From positions 143,076,001 to 143,140,000 of the forward strand of contig CM077670.1 of assembly GCA_039707655.1 (NCBI GenBank): DNA of 64,000 nucleotides, written 5' to 3'. Positions 23,338 through 35,900 of this stretch are shown here, one piece after another. Both the position numbers and the translations under genes were made by a program. Source of the DNA: Elymus sibiricus. Its lineage: Eukaryota > Streptophyta > Magnoliopsida > Poales > Poaceae. The notes under the pieces are model-generated. The model saw nothing but the letters and a program-made list of their open reading frames with translations, searched no databases and was not told the origin of the DNA. Within the stretch, counting starts at the first letter, position 1; each line of letters begins with the position of its first letter.

Positions 23338-25498
23338 CTCGCTCTCTGCTCCCATCGAGGTCGTGGTGATCTCCTGAGCTCGACGGTACCGTTGGTTCGC
23401 CGGATCATCGCCGGAATCGCCGTATCCGACGAGCTCCGCCGCCACCGTCACTAGAGAAGAACATCCCAACGCCGTCCGTTCACCCCAGTCGTCACCTCGG
23501 GTACATGCGTGTTCACCGTGATGTACTAGATCCATCCCGACCATCGCCGGCAGCCGCCGTGGTCTCCTCGTCGGAGAATCACCGGCAACAGCGCCGCTCC
23601 CATGTTCCCTCTCTCTCTCCCTTTTAACCCTGACAGGGGGCCCCACCTGTCAGCCTCTCTCTCTCTCTCGAACCATTTTTAAGTGGAGACGTATTCGCAG
23701 AATACGCCTTCGACGTGGCCCTTTGTGGGAATTTCTGTAAATTTATTTAAATCCAGATTTTGACCCCAAGTTTGACCAGCTCTAATTTCTATTCTATAAG
23801 TCCAAATGAGTTGATTCTTTTTGCTACTGGTTTGTATTGAGCTAAAGTTTATGCTTGTCAAATTTCAGAATTTTCCTTGCTGTTTGGAATTTCTGGTGAA
23901 ATAAAATGGTTTATGTAACATTTTCTTTTTGCATTTAAAATATTTTCAGAAGCTCCTAGTTGTGTTGGAGAAGACCAGGAGTATTGTGACACTCCTCTGA
24001 ACCACGGCAAGCCACAACATTCATATGCAAGGATGGAACTGCAATGACATTGGTTTATTTGAATTAAATTCATATATACTTCACTATTAAAAAAATTTGC
24101 TATATAAAACTTATTGCATTGTAGTTGTTCCATGTCATTTTGATGCTTTACAGTAGAGAATATGCTTTCTTGCTAAAGTGTGCAGTAGAGATCATGTCAT
24201 ATTCTCTCATGGTAACATGACGCATTCATTACTCATGATCATGACCCATGCTTCCATTCACATACTATGGCTCGAATCATTTTTATTTCAAGTTAAACTT
24301 GATGTTAATTCAACTTGAATATACTGTTGATCGAGTCATGGTGCCACCGAATCGAGCTCACCAGTGCAACCACACTTGCCTGGATGGGGAGGTCCTAACT
24401 CGGTCTATTGTCGTGCCTCTCGCCGGTGCCTCCTACTAGGGAAGGTTGTGCACTTGCGCTACCCTGGCCCGGTAGGCAGTCATAACCTTGTGTGCCCGAG
24501 TTTTATGGTACCAATGTCGCCATTTGGGACGAGATGTTTTGTTTGGCCACGACGGTGGCAGCTACAGAAGTGGCGGTTGTCACGAGTTGACATCGGGGCC
24601 ACCCATGATATAGCCCAAAGGGGAGTTTGTCAGAGTGGCCGGGAGAGTGTCATGCAATAGATTGGTTTTGTCAGAATATCGTTGGTCCACCCGAATGGGA
24701 GCACGAGGCCATGAATTCCGTGGTGTGGGTACAGTGTACTAACTTCTGCATTGTATATAATCTATCGATAGCCCCGTCCTCGGATATGGACACATTGCGT
24801 AGGTCACACCATGGGTCAACAGAAATAAATAAACCTGCACACTAAGCTCCAAAAGATGGCACATGCAGAAGTTGGTGATCGTGTGAGGATCACTATGATT
24901 GGTATTACTGTGATCACATGAGGATCACGTTGGTAAGTTATTGACAGTGGTTACGAGGTAACCCCGAGATGGTAAGTTGGTCCAAGGGACCCTGGCTATA
25001 TTTCACTCATATAGTAAGCATGGTAGCAATCATGTTCAGGTTCATGCATCAAACTTTCTAAATGCCTTGTTATTGTTTGTCATATTTGCTTTGTCTGCTG
25101 TGAGCTTGCAAGTACATTCAAAGTACTCACCTGGCTTATCATGCCAGATGCAGGAGAAGCCGTGCAAGGCATCGATGTCGAGCACTACTTCGCGATCTAG
25201 GCCGTGTCCCAGCAGTGTCCCTGTGGAGTGGAGTTCTGCTGCATCATCGTTCCGCTGTCGCATAGTAGTTCCCGTTATCATCGAGGCCCCTGAGATGTCC
25301 ACTAAATAATGTACATAAGTGCAGCCGCACCGTGTGTGCCACTTGACCTCGCTTACCTTGTAATATTTGAACCTATGTATCCGCTAGAGATCAATAAAGT
25401 GGTTATTTTCTGTACCAAGTTGTTGTGTATTGCCAGAAGACTTGATCTCTGGGCTGGCAATGCAAGGTAAACCGGTTGCTCTGAGCCGGGGTGCCACA
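23338..25498 (+). repeat. G1 3' LTR, second part
   Basis: This resumes the LTR broken at 3136 and ends GAGCCGGGGTGCCACA, the same end as the G2 LTR at 40913. The stretch 24300-25498 is alignable by eye to the 3' portion of the G2 LTR. A short CT run lies at 23652-23667. Next comes the G0 remnant, so G1 probably inserted there; the left TSD is outside the window. Confidence 0.88.
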
Positions 25499-27310
25499 AT
25501 TTCCACTTATGAATGTTGCTCATCAAACCGCCACCGGACTCGTAGAATCAGTGAGGATTTCAAATATTGGGAAGCTCAGCTAAACATTATGTCATTCTCA
25601 GCCGACTGCATTGTATTGGGAATATCTGGTTTGAATACAAATGATATTCTGGATTGACTATCAGCATCAAGTCTACCTCAGTGTGCAACCATTACAACCG
25701 TAATGAACCAGCAAGAAGATAATTTGTGTGCAAGGCCAACCATATATTTCGAGACCAAGCAGGAATATCAAGGGTATATCAAGGGTATATATATATATGG
25801 CATTCAATCTGCATATCACAAAGAGAAGCTTCTGGAGTAAGCAACCCAGTCTTCCTCCGCACGCTACTAGAGAAGCTTACGACACAAGGTTCCCCAGTCT
25901 TCCTCGGTATGACATATGGATAGCTTCCAGTGTAAGATACTCAGTTTTCTTCGGTAAGCTACTGCAGAAAGCTTCCAGCATAAGGTACCGAATCTTCCCC
26001 GGTAAGCAACCAGGAGGAGAAGCTTCTGAAGTACCATACCCAGCCTTCTTCAGCACACAATCTGGGAAAAGCTTCGAGCGTAAGATATCCTGCCTTCCTC
26101 AGCATGATACTCTCGATAGCTTTCAACACAAGCTATACAATCTTCGTCAGTACGACACTACAAACAGTTGACAACATTGGTACAAGTAATTACACAGTGA
26201 GTTGGCAGTGCATCGCAAGAGTCAAGCCCACAACAGTTGGTCAGAAACACGAGCTAGTCAGGACACAAGTGTCTGCCCTGGGAATCAAATGCTCAGTTAC
26301 ACATACTTCCATATATATTGTGAGCATGCTGCCAAGGTCATGCAAGTCACTTGTATGATAATGCAAGCATGGTGAGAATCCGACAACCACATGAGTTATG
26401 CAAGAGGAAAAAAGTCAGTTATACACCTCAGTGTGATGCAAGGACCGACAAGCTATGAAGTAAGACAACTTTGGGACAACAATCTTGACAGTGGTTATCA
26501 AGGCCAGCTCAGCAGTTTGACTCCAGCAACCATGTTAAAACATCGCACGGCCTACTACCCACATATGGATATACCGACAGAATGAGTATTTAGAATGCTG
26601 AACAACAAGCTCGGATCATGTGTCCTCACATATGGTACCCAGTGAAATGATAGTCTGTCATGAACAAGATTCTTCCGCCAGAACCACCGTCAGTCGAGTT
26701 CTGGATGCTATTATTATAAGGTCGTACTTCTTTATACAGGTCACGATAGGCGACCATCGAATCTTTGGTACGGATTTGATACTCAAGACAGTGGAGCCAG
26801 TCAAGATGATGCATAACTCCCTGCAAGTAGTCAGATTCTGCAAAGAGGACAGTTATGATTCTCAGCATTATTTTGAACCCAGAGGATATGCATCTACTTG
26901 AGTAACTTGATGCAAGGATTAAATTTTTTGTGTCCACCAAGTAAATTTGTTCACAACTCCATTCAGTACTATCAGTGCTGGATATAAGAATGACATGTCA
27001 ATCGGACATCACTCCCGGACTTATGGAAAGATGACATATTCCAATCACGATAATATATCAGATGAGACAACAGATATGACAAAATTGGAGTCAGCGTAAC
27101 GATGATAATATGAGGGAAGACCTCTCAGAATGTTGGGTGCGGTGAAGCAAACCACCCCAGAGCAAGGTAATCACATCATATGAAATTCAGTGGGAACAAC
27201 TTATAAAGGAGAAAGGATACCCGAGTTCGAAACGGTTTCCTTAAGTCAGAATATTCATATTGGTTCCCTGAGCAGCCAAAACTCGAGGATGAGATTTTTG
27301 TAAGGGGGGT
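25499..27310 (+). pseudogene. pol: G0: decayed chromovirus interior with integrase remnants
   Basis: No long frame survives, but pieces match the gypsy integrase of G1/G2. These are an altered [14 protein letters not shown] motif (about 26538-26585), an RIFGTDLIL segment with following residues (about 26759-26900), and the terminal FPEQPKLEDEI (about 27265-27300) before the polypurine tract. A tandem repeat (25827-26166) lies in the first third, and the rest is unrecognisable. The decay is far greater than in G1 or G2, so this is the oldest layer. Confidence 0.8.
25827..26166 (+). repeat. Seven-copy degenerate tandem repeat, unit 47-51 bp
   Basis: Units begin with AGCTT at 25827, 25874, 25922, 25970, 26021, 26070 and 26118. 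They share a core close to TAAG.TACCCAGTCTTCCTC followed by a variable tail. Copies differ by many substitutions and small indels, so the array is old. It has no counterpart in the G1 or G2 interiors visible here. Confidence 0.8.
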
Positions 27311-27315
27311 AGGTT
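27302..27315 (+). other. G0 polypurine tract
   Basis: AAGGGGGGTAGGTT precedes the LTR start TGTGACACC, as in G2. Confidence 0.8.
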
Positions 27316-28723
27316 TGTGACACCCTGATTTTTGGCCCTTTCTTTTTCTTTTGGATTTCTTTGTATTTTTATTTGGAGTTCCTTTTCTGTGGCTCTGTGG
27401 TCTTGAAACCTGGGAAGATCATCTCTCTATCCTCTCCAAAGTGATCCATCACCCTCAAATCTTTCCAAAGGCCATGTCATTTCCATCTTAGCCCAAGCCC
27501 AAATTCTTTTTCTTGGGAATATTCCTTTTTCTATAAAAGGAATAACCCTGTTTGCCCTAGGTTGTGAAGCAACCTATATTTCTGTCATTCTCAAAATTCC
27601 CACAAAATTCTCAAAATTCCTTTGGACCATATGGACCTTGAATATGTAAAAATATTCAAGATTCCATGCTCATGGTGAGCACATCATCCAATCTTTGTTT
27701 CTGGTCATAATTTCAGTTTGTGAAGCAACTATACTATATATTGCTCCGTAATTTCTGAAATTTTACCAAGACATTCTCCCACCTATATAACTTCCCTCGA
27801 CCAAATTTGGGCTCATTTTATCTATCAAATAATTCTCAAGAATTTCCCCAAGTTTCATTGTGAAGCAAGTACCATTTTTATTTATCCAAATGATATGAAA
27901 TTTCAGCAAGTACCATTGAGAAGCACTGTGAAGCAAGTACCATTTTTATTTATCCAAATGATATGAAATTTTTACAGTGCCTTCCTATGCCCAAATCATC
28001 AACCTACACCAAATTTCAGCTCAATCCCTTCATCCATGTGAGCACAGCTTCAACTTTCTCATTTCTGCCCAGTGTGGTACTTTGCAAAGCAAGTGCCACC
28101 TAGACCCCTCCACTTGAGCTGATATTTTGCCAAGATGATTACCTTAGTGAGTGATCAACCCCAGCCTAAGATCAACATCTATGACCAAGTGTGCCTCCCC
28201 TAGTTCACCACAAATACTTTGCTGCCAGGAGCTATAGTTGATGCTACCTATCAGCACAAAGTCGCTTTAATCGAACCAATCCCATAGTGGTGCTCCAGCA
28301 AGTAGGGTCCATGCGGTAGACATCTTTCTCCAGGTTAGAGCGCACCGTGTGCGCCTGTTCACATGGTGACCACGCGTCCAGCATGCCCTTATGCATGCTC
28401 TGGACATTGGGGCCCTCGGCCACCGTCCATTCGTAAAGCTCACGTCACCGGAGCATGTCTAGAAGCTCCGTAGAGGCCACGCGCTCACTCCCCAGCCCTT
28501 TCCCCTCCTCTTTCTTCCTCCGCACACCATGGCAACCGTGCCCGTGCTCTGTTCGCCGTCCCCAACACCATGGCCGGTCGGCCACTTCCCCCCGAGCCTT
28601 CTCGAGCATGCCCGAGTCCTCTACTCTCCCCGTGAACCCTCCAGGCACCTCTTCCCTTCCCTCTGCGTGTCCCCCGTGCTCCGGCGCGTGGCACACGCAT
28701 CGCCGCGGCCACGACTTCGCCCG
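27316..28723 (+). repeat. G0 3' LTR, first part
   Basis: The LTR starts TGTGACACCCTG and is alignable to the G1 and G2 LTR starts. It contains a 45-bp direct repeat (27859-27903 and 27927-27971, starting TGTGAAGCAAGTACC) and further copies of TGTGAAGCAA at 27563 and 27720. It is interrupted at 28723 by G2. Confidence 0.85.
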
Positions 28724-31700
28724 TGTGACACCCTGGTTTTTGGCAACTTTTTTCTTTTCGAAATCTTTCTGGCTTTATTTGCAATCTGGTTGGATTTTGA
28801 ACCTTTTCAGTTGACTTTGGACTTATGAATTCCACTCAGTGATGCAAAGCCCTCAGCATCTTGCCAAAATCTTGTCACTCACCATCTGGATCAATTTCCA
28901 ATTCTTTATCTCTCTCAAATATTCATTTTCTTCCCTTTGGAAAATCTGTCATCACTATGGGTTACACAGCAACCTATAGTTCTGGTGATCAGAAAAATCC
29001 CAAATTAATCCCAGACCTTCTTGACATCATCTACTCCCACAATATCCAAAAACATCTCATGGTCCAGTACAAAGTTTATTCTAGAAAACTCCATTTGCTC
29101 TCTGGACAGTACTGGTCATTTGTGAAGGAGCTCATATTTTCCCTACTCAATTAATTCCCAGAAAATTTCCTGAGATAATAGGGAACCTATCTTTCCATAA
29201 TATCCAAAAATATCATCTTGTCCAGTACAAATTTTCATCACCAAGATTCTGCCAAGTTTCTGTTCAGTTGGAACCTCTGTGAAGGAAGTACTAGCTAGAG
29301 GTTTCCAATTGAGCTGAAATTTTTATGGCATATTCTCCTCACCAAATAACCCTGCCACACCAAATTTCAGCCCCAGGAGATCAACCAGTTGAGTGCATCA
29401 AGCTCATCTCGCTTCTGGTCCAGTACCAGCACTTGTACATGAACTATATCCAAATCTTGATCAAATCTTCTCAAACTTGGCCAGATCATAGTCCTTCCAA
29501 AGCAGAACACCCCAGACATCTCCTTTGGCTCCATACCCAGCTCATGCCTTCTCTAGATCCCTCTCAATTTTTCTGTCAGAGACTGTAGCTGAAGCTACAC
29601 TTCAGTTCAGAATGAACCTAGTCGAACCAGAGGCGTGGAGAGGCTAAGTGATCGAGGGTCGACGTGCCGGACAAGAAATGCCAGGCTCGCGAGGCCTCTA
29701 GGCAACAATGCCCGTGGTGAGCACGGCACTCGCACGCCAAATCTCGCGCTCTGCATCGCGCCCGTGCCTGTGGCGTCGCGTCCGACTGCCTCACGCCGCA
29801 GCAGCCTATCTCCGTGCGCCGACATCCTCTCCTTCCTCCACCTGGTCGTTCTGGGCTCTTCTCCTCACCGGAATCGGCCTCGGCGGCCGCCACGGCATCC
29901 GCACACTATGGTGCCCGTGCGGCCACAGTGGCTCTGCCGTCGTCGTCTTCCTCCCGCTACCCGCCACTGGCCGCCATAACTCCCCTGCTAGCTCCCGTCT
30001 CGTCGCCCGCAAGCAGCCAGCCAGCGCGGCATCCTGGCACCGGCGACGTGTCCCGGTTCCCGGCCGTTCCAGAGAGATCGCTCGAGCTCCTCCCCTCCTA
30101 TAAATACCCCTCCCCGGCCTCTCCCGAGCTCATCAACCCACTCCTCCTCCTCCTCCCAATCATCCTCCCCGAGCCCGAGCCATGGCCGAGAGGCCCTCTG
30201 GCCTCGAATCTCGCCGGAGCACCGCCGCCACCCGAGCTCTGCCTCCCCGCGGATTCACTCCTCCCCGAGCTCCACTTACTCCTCCATAGAGCTCAGCTCA
30301 TCCTCCTGGTCACGCCCAAGCCCTTGCCCGGTCGAATCGCTGCCGGAGTCGCCGTCTCCAACGACCCCCGAGACCCGCCGCCGCCGGAGAGGAAGGGGAC
30401 GACGTCGTCCGGCCACCGTTCGCCAAGCATCGGGTACGTGCGAGTTCGTCTTGTTGAGCTCTGTTCATTCCCTCTCTCTCCCGACCTCGCCGCCGTCTGT
30501 ATCGCCGGCGAGCGTCGTCGGAGCTCCGCCGTCTCTGTTCCCTTCCTTTCCCCGTTTAAATATGACACTGGGGCCCGCCCGTCAGCGGCTTACCGAAGCG
30601 GTAAGTGGAGACGCCCGGGCGGTTTACGCCTTTGACGTGGCCCCCTGAGAGATTTTCTATTTTCTATTTAAATTCCATATTTTGACCAGAACTTTGACCG
30701 TTGATAACTTTTAAACCATAAGTCCAAATCAATTGATTCTTTTGCATCTGGTTTGTCTTGAGCTCCTCTATTTTCTGGCCAAATTTGGTATTTTTCCCAT
30801 GTTCACAGAATTTCTGGTGCTCAAAACAGTAGCATGTGACATTTTCAATTGCTTTTTAAAAATATTTTCAGAAGGAAATAACTTTGGATTTGAAGCCCAA
30901 GAGTTTGTGGACAACCCAACAGAGCAAGGTAAGCCATGTCATCCATTGCATGAAGCATTTCAATAGTGTTGGTTATTTAATTGAATTTCATGCATTATTT
31001 TAATATGCGGTAATTCTTGGTGAATTATTTAAATACATAGCTACTGCCATAATAATTTACTTGCAATTAAATATCCATACTGGTTAAATGCTTGGCTATA
31101 TTAAACTTAGTTGGTTGATCAGGAGCCACCTACCCGGACTTTTCCGTGCAGCCACATTTGCCGGTATGGAACGGCCTTGACTTGGTCTGGCCTTGTGCTC
31201 TTTTATTGGTACCACCAAACTAGGGAGGGTTATGCGTGCGTGCTGCCCTGATCAGGTAGACGACCATAATCCTGTGAGCCCAGTTGAGTTATTTTGCTGG
31301 CGTCCCCGTTTAGGACAGTTTGTTTGGCCACGACGGTGGCAGGTGTCACGGGGTGACACAGGGGCCGCCCAGGACATGACCCTGGGAGGGTATGATTGTC
31401 GGTGGTACGATAGAGGGGTCACGGGTCAGGCAGGTTTCGTTGGAGCACCACTGGTCCACCCGAATGGGATCACGAGGCCAGGTACTCCATGGTGTGGGTA
31501 AAGTGCGCAACCTCTGCAGAGTGTTAAAACCTATTCGAATAGCCGCGTCCACGGTATTGGACAGTCCGTTTAGGCCTCTCTAGGAAGATCAACCGTAATG
31601 ATAATAATGATGGAAGAACCTGTCTTATGTTCGGAAGTGCTCTGTGGCTTGTGAGCATTCCGAGGGTTGTGAGACAACCCAGATGAGAGTAAGTTGTTAC

Positions 31701-31755
31701 TGGGTACCAGTAAGTGAGCAATTTAATCTGTTAACTTGTTAATTGCCATGCCACA
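28724..31755 (+). repeat. G2 5' LTR (internally deleted)
   Basis: This runs TGTGACACCCTGG ... GCCATG/CCACA. Compared with the 3' LTR it jumps from the base matching 40491 to the one matching 40909, losing about 417 bp but keeping the last five bases. Both edges of the lost block share TG. The removed part includes the end of U5. Confidence 0.9.
30099..30106 (+). promoter_or_regulatory. TATA box of G2 5' LTR
   Basis: CCTATAAATACCCC is in the same context as 38842-38849 in the 3' LTR. GC-rich sequence follows. Confidence 0.7.
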
Positions 31756-31760
31756 ACGCT

Positions 31761-31773
31761 TGGTATCAGAGCC
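31761..31773 (+). other. G2 primer-binding site (initiator Met tRNA)
   Basis: TGGTATCAGAGCC starts five bases after the LTR end CCACA. Confidence 0.9.
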
Positions 31774-31935
31774 AAGCTGACTGTAGGACACCCTAGTTAA
31801 CCCTGCGCTAGAACCGCGAGTAGTTTAGAGTCTTGGTGTGTCTTGCTTGCTGCATCTGATTGTTGCATTTGATTGCTGCATTGCATGGCATGCATATAGT
31901 TCTTATTGTGCTAACCGCTGGTTTGATGAGTGTAG

Positions 31936-32763
31936 ATGGCACCAGTTCCATACCACTACAATCATGAGCCGACACCGTTCACTTTTCCAGTACTGCTTCG
32001 GAACGTCTGGCTTCGGCTGTATCCCAACGGCGAAGACCCAGTGTTCCAGGTGTTTCGAGAGAAGCTCGCTGGTTCAGTATTCGAGTATCGCACATAAGCC
32101 TTTCTCACTACGAGTTTAGATATCGGTAGCTATTCCCGTTCTTCCAAGGGCGGAACTGCTTCTACTCCAGAGTTGGCAATCTAGTTTGCTGCGATGGAGG
32201 CTCTCACTGACTTACGCTTCCACGAGGTCGAGATGCAGACTCATCCAGGTTTCTTTCACTACCCCACCCTGTCGCCTACGACAGGGCGAGTCCTTTTCGC
32301 ACCCGTTGATTTGGCGAGTGATCGTGCTACTGGTGTTTTATCTCGCTATCTGCACGCCAGTTACAGTATGATCACTTCTCTAGCCGAGGAGCTGACTTCT
32401 GCCCGTGAGGCACTTGCTGCTGTTGTGGCAGCACAGTGTCCTCCTCCCCCTCCGTTTTCACCTATATACACTCCACCCGCTCCACCTTCCGACACTCCTT
32501 CTAGTTCGTTCGGACCGCCAGGCTTTTCGTCTGGTAGCCGACGTGAGACCGCGTCAGAGTGGGCCTCACTCCTAGCTACTCTAGCTGCTCCGATGCTGCG
32601 GCGTCATGCTTCTTCTCCTTCTGAGGGAGAACCTTCCCGTCAGCGTCGTCGTGTTTCCTTTGATCCGGAGGCTGAGGTGCACATCATCAGCTCAGATTCC
32701 GAGTCAGAGTCAGACGACGAGGAGTCTTCAGTGTACCAGTGTTCGTGCCACCGGCGTCACTAG
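31936..32763 (+). pseudogene. Pre-gag ORF ('orf0'-like) of G2
   Basis: From ATG 31936 one frame runs 275 codons to the TAG at 32761, broken by TAA at about 32095 and TAG at about 32179. The N-terminal half is mixed and fairly conserved-looking (MAPVPYHYNHEP ... VWLRLYPNGEDP ... KGGTASTPELAI). The middle has a short helical stretch (MITSLAEELTSAREAL). A Pro-rich linker and an acidic Ser/Asp tail (SDSESESDDEESS) follow. It sits between the primer site and gag on the sense strand. An extra ORF before gag is known in some grass gypsy elements (RIRE3/RIRE8 orf0). I do not know its function, and I have not shown homology to those. Confidence 0.6.
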
Positions 32764-32997
32764 AGCGGAGGCTTGAGTTTCAGTGCATGCATCATAGCAT
32801 CCCTGCATATGTCAACTGCCGTCTGAGCAGTCTAGTCATGATCATCCCCCTACTAGCTTGTCATGTACGATGTTGGGTTGCCTTGTATAATTACGTTGCT
32901 TTCTTTATTCGCTCTTTTTATTTGGCTTCTTTTCTGGTGTCATACTACCCTGCTTTTCCTCATCGATTCAGTATTTTGCAATGGGAAAAAATTTAGG

Positions 32998-35900
32998 ATG
33001 AAGAGGTGTTGTACTCAAGGCGGCGATGGAACTCCCATTCGTCGATCCGCCAGACAGGCAGGACAGCCACCAGAAGATTTGCCACCTCCACCCCCACAGA
33101 CACCAACCACTGATCAGATTATGAGAATGTTCGAAGAGAAAAGAAACCAAGATCTTATGGAATTTCTGAAAAGTATGCAGACTATGGTGGGTCAGAATAA
33201 CCACAATGGGACACACTCTAAGCTGTCTGATTTTCAGCGGACCAAGCCACCCAGTTTTGGTCAAGCTGTGGATCCGATGGAAGCTGATGACTGGCTGAGG
33301 ACCATGGAGAAGAAACTGGACATAGCCCGCTGTGATGAGGCAGATAAGATTCCTTTCGTCACTCACTACCTGGAGGGACCAGCAGCCACATGGTGGGACA
33401 ACACCAAAATGTTATGGCCTTCTGGAGAGGATATTTCATGGGAAAAGTTCAAAGAGGCATTTCGCAAGTATCATATTCCTACTGGCATAATGAAGGTGAA
33501 GCAAAGGGAATTTCTGGCCCTTACTCAAGGGAATATGTCAGTGGGTGAGTATCTGAACAAGTTCAATAATCTGGCACGGTACTCCACCCACGACGTGTCC
33601 ACAGAAGAAAGGAAGATTGACCGATTCCTCGGAGGGCTGAATCATACCCTCCGCTGTCAGCTTTGTATGCTGGACTTTCCTGACTTCCAGACTCTGGTAA
33701 ACAAGGCCTTCATAGCTGAACAAGAGCATAAGTCAAGATATAATGATCACAAGCGGAAGTTTGAACCCAAGAAGGACAACCGTGAGCAGTTTGTGCAGAA
33801 GCCGCGTATCTGGCAACCAAGTTCATCTGAATACAAGCCTGCATGGAACAATGGCAACAACAACAACAAGCTTGTCAGCCAGGACAAGACCTTCGGCAAA
33901 CAGCCAGTGCTGGAGGACTGCCGCCGCAACAACACATGCTTCACTTGTGGCCAGAGCGGGCACTACTCCAAGCAATGCCCCGCAAGAAATGGGAAGCCAC
34001 CATCCGACTTCAAGCCACAAGTCAACAGTGTTGGACGCCACCCCAATCCGAACTTCTATCGCGGCCAAGTCCATCATATCTCCGCTGAGGAAGCCCGCGA
34101 AGCACCAGATGTGGTCCTTGGTATGTTTTCTGTTAACAACATACCTGCAATAATTTTATTTGACTCTGGCGCCTCTCATTCGTTTATTTCGCAGAGTCTT
34201 GCCACCTTGCACAAATTTTCTCCTTCTCTTTTGGACAAAATCATGGTGGTACAATCCCCTGGCTCCATGCTCAGAACAAATGTGGTATACAAGAATCTGG
34301 AAATTCTGATACATGATGTGAAGTTTCCAGCTACTCTTGTTGCCATTGAATCCACTGGACTGGATATAATACTGGGAATGGATTGGTTGGTACCACACCC
34401 GGTGTGTATCAACTGTGCCACCAGGAAGGTGACACTGGTTAACCCGGCAGGCCAAACAGTGCAATTCACTGCTAGCAGAGTGATGACAAAGAAAGGAATG
34501 GCATTCAAAGCCACAGCTACAGACATAAGTCTGATTCCGGTGGTCAGCGAATTCCCGGACGTATTTCCAGAAGAGATACCGGGAATGCCACCTGATCGGG
34601 AACTAGAATTTGCTATTGAGGTTGTTCCCGGAACTGCTCCAATCTACAAGAAGTACTACCGCATGCCTTCCCCAGAGCTGGTGGAATTGAAGAAACAGTT
34701 GGATGAATTATTACAAAAAGGGTATATTCGTCCAAGCACTTCACCGTGGGGATCACCCGTGCTGTTTGTCAAGAAGAAGGATGGCAGCCTACGAATGTGC
34801 GTAGACTATCGCCAATTAAATGAGGTCACCATCAAAAACAAATATCCGCTCCCCCGCATTGATGACTTGTTCGACCAGTTGAACGGAGCCCGGGTATTCT
34901 CCAAGATTGACCTCCGAACGGGGTATCATCAGCTAAAGATTAGAAAAGAGGATATCCCCAAGACAACCTTTACTACCAGATATGGTCTGTATGAATTTAC
35001 AGTCATGTCATTTGGGCTGACAAATGCTCCTGCATATTTCATGAGCATGATGAATAAGTTCTTCATGGACTTTCTGGACAAATTTGTGGTAGTATTCATC
35101 GATGATATTCTCATCTACTCCAGAGATGAAGAGGAGCACACGCAACATCTCCGTACTGTCCTGGAAAGACTAAGGACCCATTGCTTGTATGCCAAATTCA
35201 GCAAGTGCGAATTTTGGCTAAGAGAGGTGGGATTTCTGGGACATATTCTGTCAGAACAAGGCGTGGCTGTCGACCCCAGCAAAGTGACTGATGTATTAAA
35301 CTGGAAGACCCCAGCCACGGTAACGGAAGTCCGTAGCTTTCTGGGATTGGCAGGCTACTACCGTCGCTTCATCGAAGGCTTCTCAAAAATAGCCAAGCCA
35401 CTGACAGAATTGCTGAAGAAGAACCACAAATTTGCCTGGACAGAAGAATGTGACAGCAGTTTCATGGAGCTAAAGACGAGGCTAACCACCGCCCCTGTCT
35501 TAGTTCTTCCCGACATCCACAAGAGCTTCGACATATATTGCGATGCTTCCAGGCGTGGAATCGGCTGCGTGCTAATGCAAGAAGGAAAGGTTGTAGCCTA
35601 TGCATCCAGACAGCTACGACCTCATGAAGAGAACTATCCCACTCATGATTTGGAACTGGCGGCCGTGATTCATGCATTGAAGATTTGGAGGCATTATCTC
35701 ATTGGGCAGCGATGTGAAATATACACAGACCACAAGAGTCTTAAGTATATTTCCACTCAGCCTGATCTCAATCTCAGGCAGAGAAGATGGCTTGAATTGG
35801 TCAAGGATTATGACCTTGGGATAAATTATCATCCGGGAAAAGCCAATGCGATCGCCGATGCCCTCAGCAGAAAGCAAGGTACCCTCAATGCACTCATGGA

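Noticed and set aside
28455..28835. Possible small gene on either strand in the GC-rich end of the first G0 LTR part
   Set aside because: It is LTR sequence just before the broken TATA box; frames are open on both strands only because of base composition.
29708..30635. Long open frames (up to 273 codons) in the G2 5' LTR, repeated at 38450-39411 in the 3' LTR
   Set aside because: They lie in GC-rich LTR sequence just after the TATA box, are Pro/Ser/Arg-rich in several overlapping frames, and match no domain. Similarity between copies only reflects LTR duplication.
31761..31773. tRNA gene signal at the TGGTATCAGAGC sites (also 14791, 58291, 63631)
   Set aside because: These are 12-13-base primer sites next to LTR ends; no cloverleaf surrounds them.
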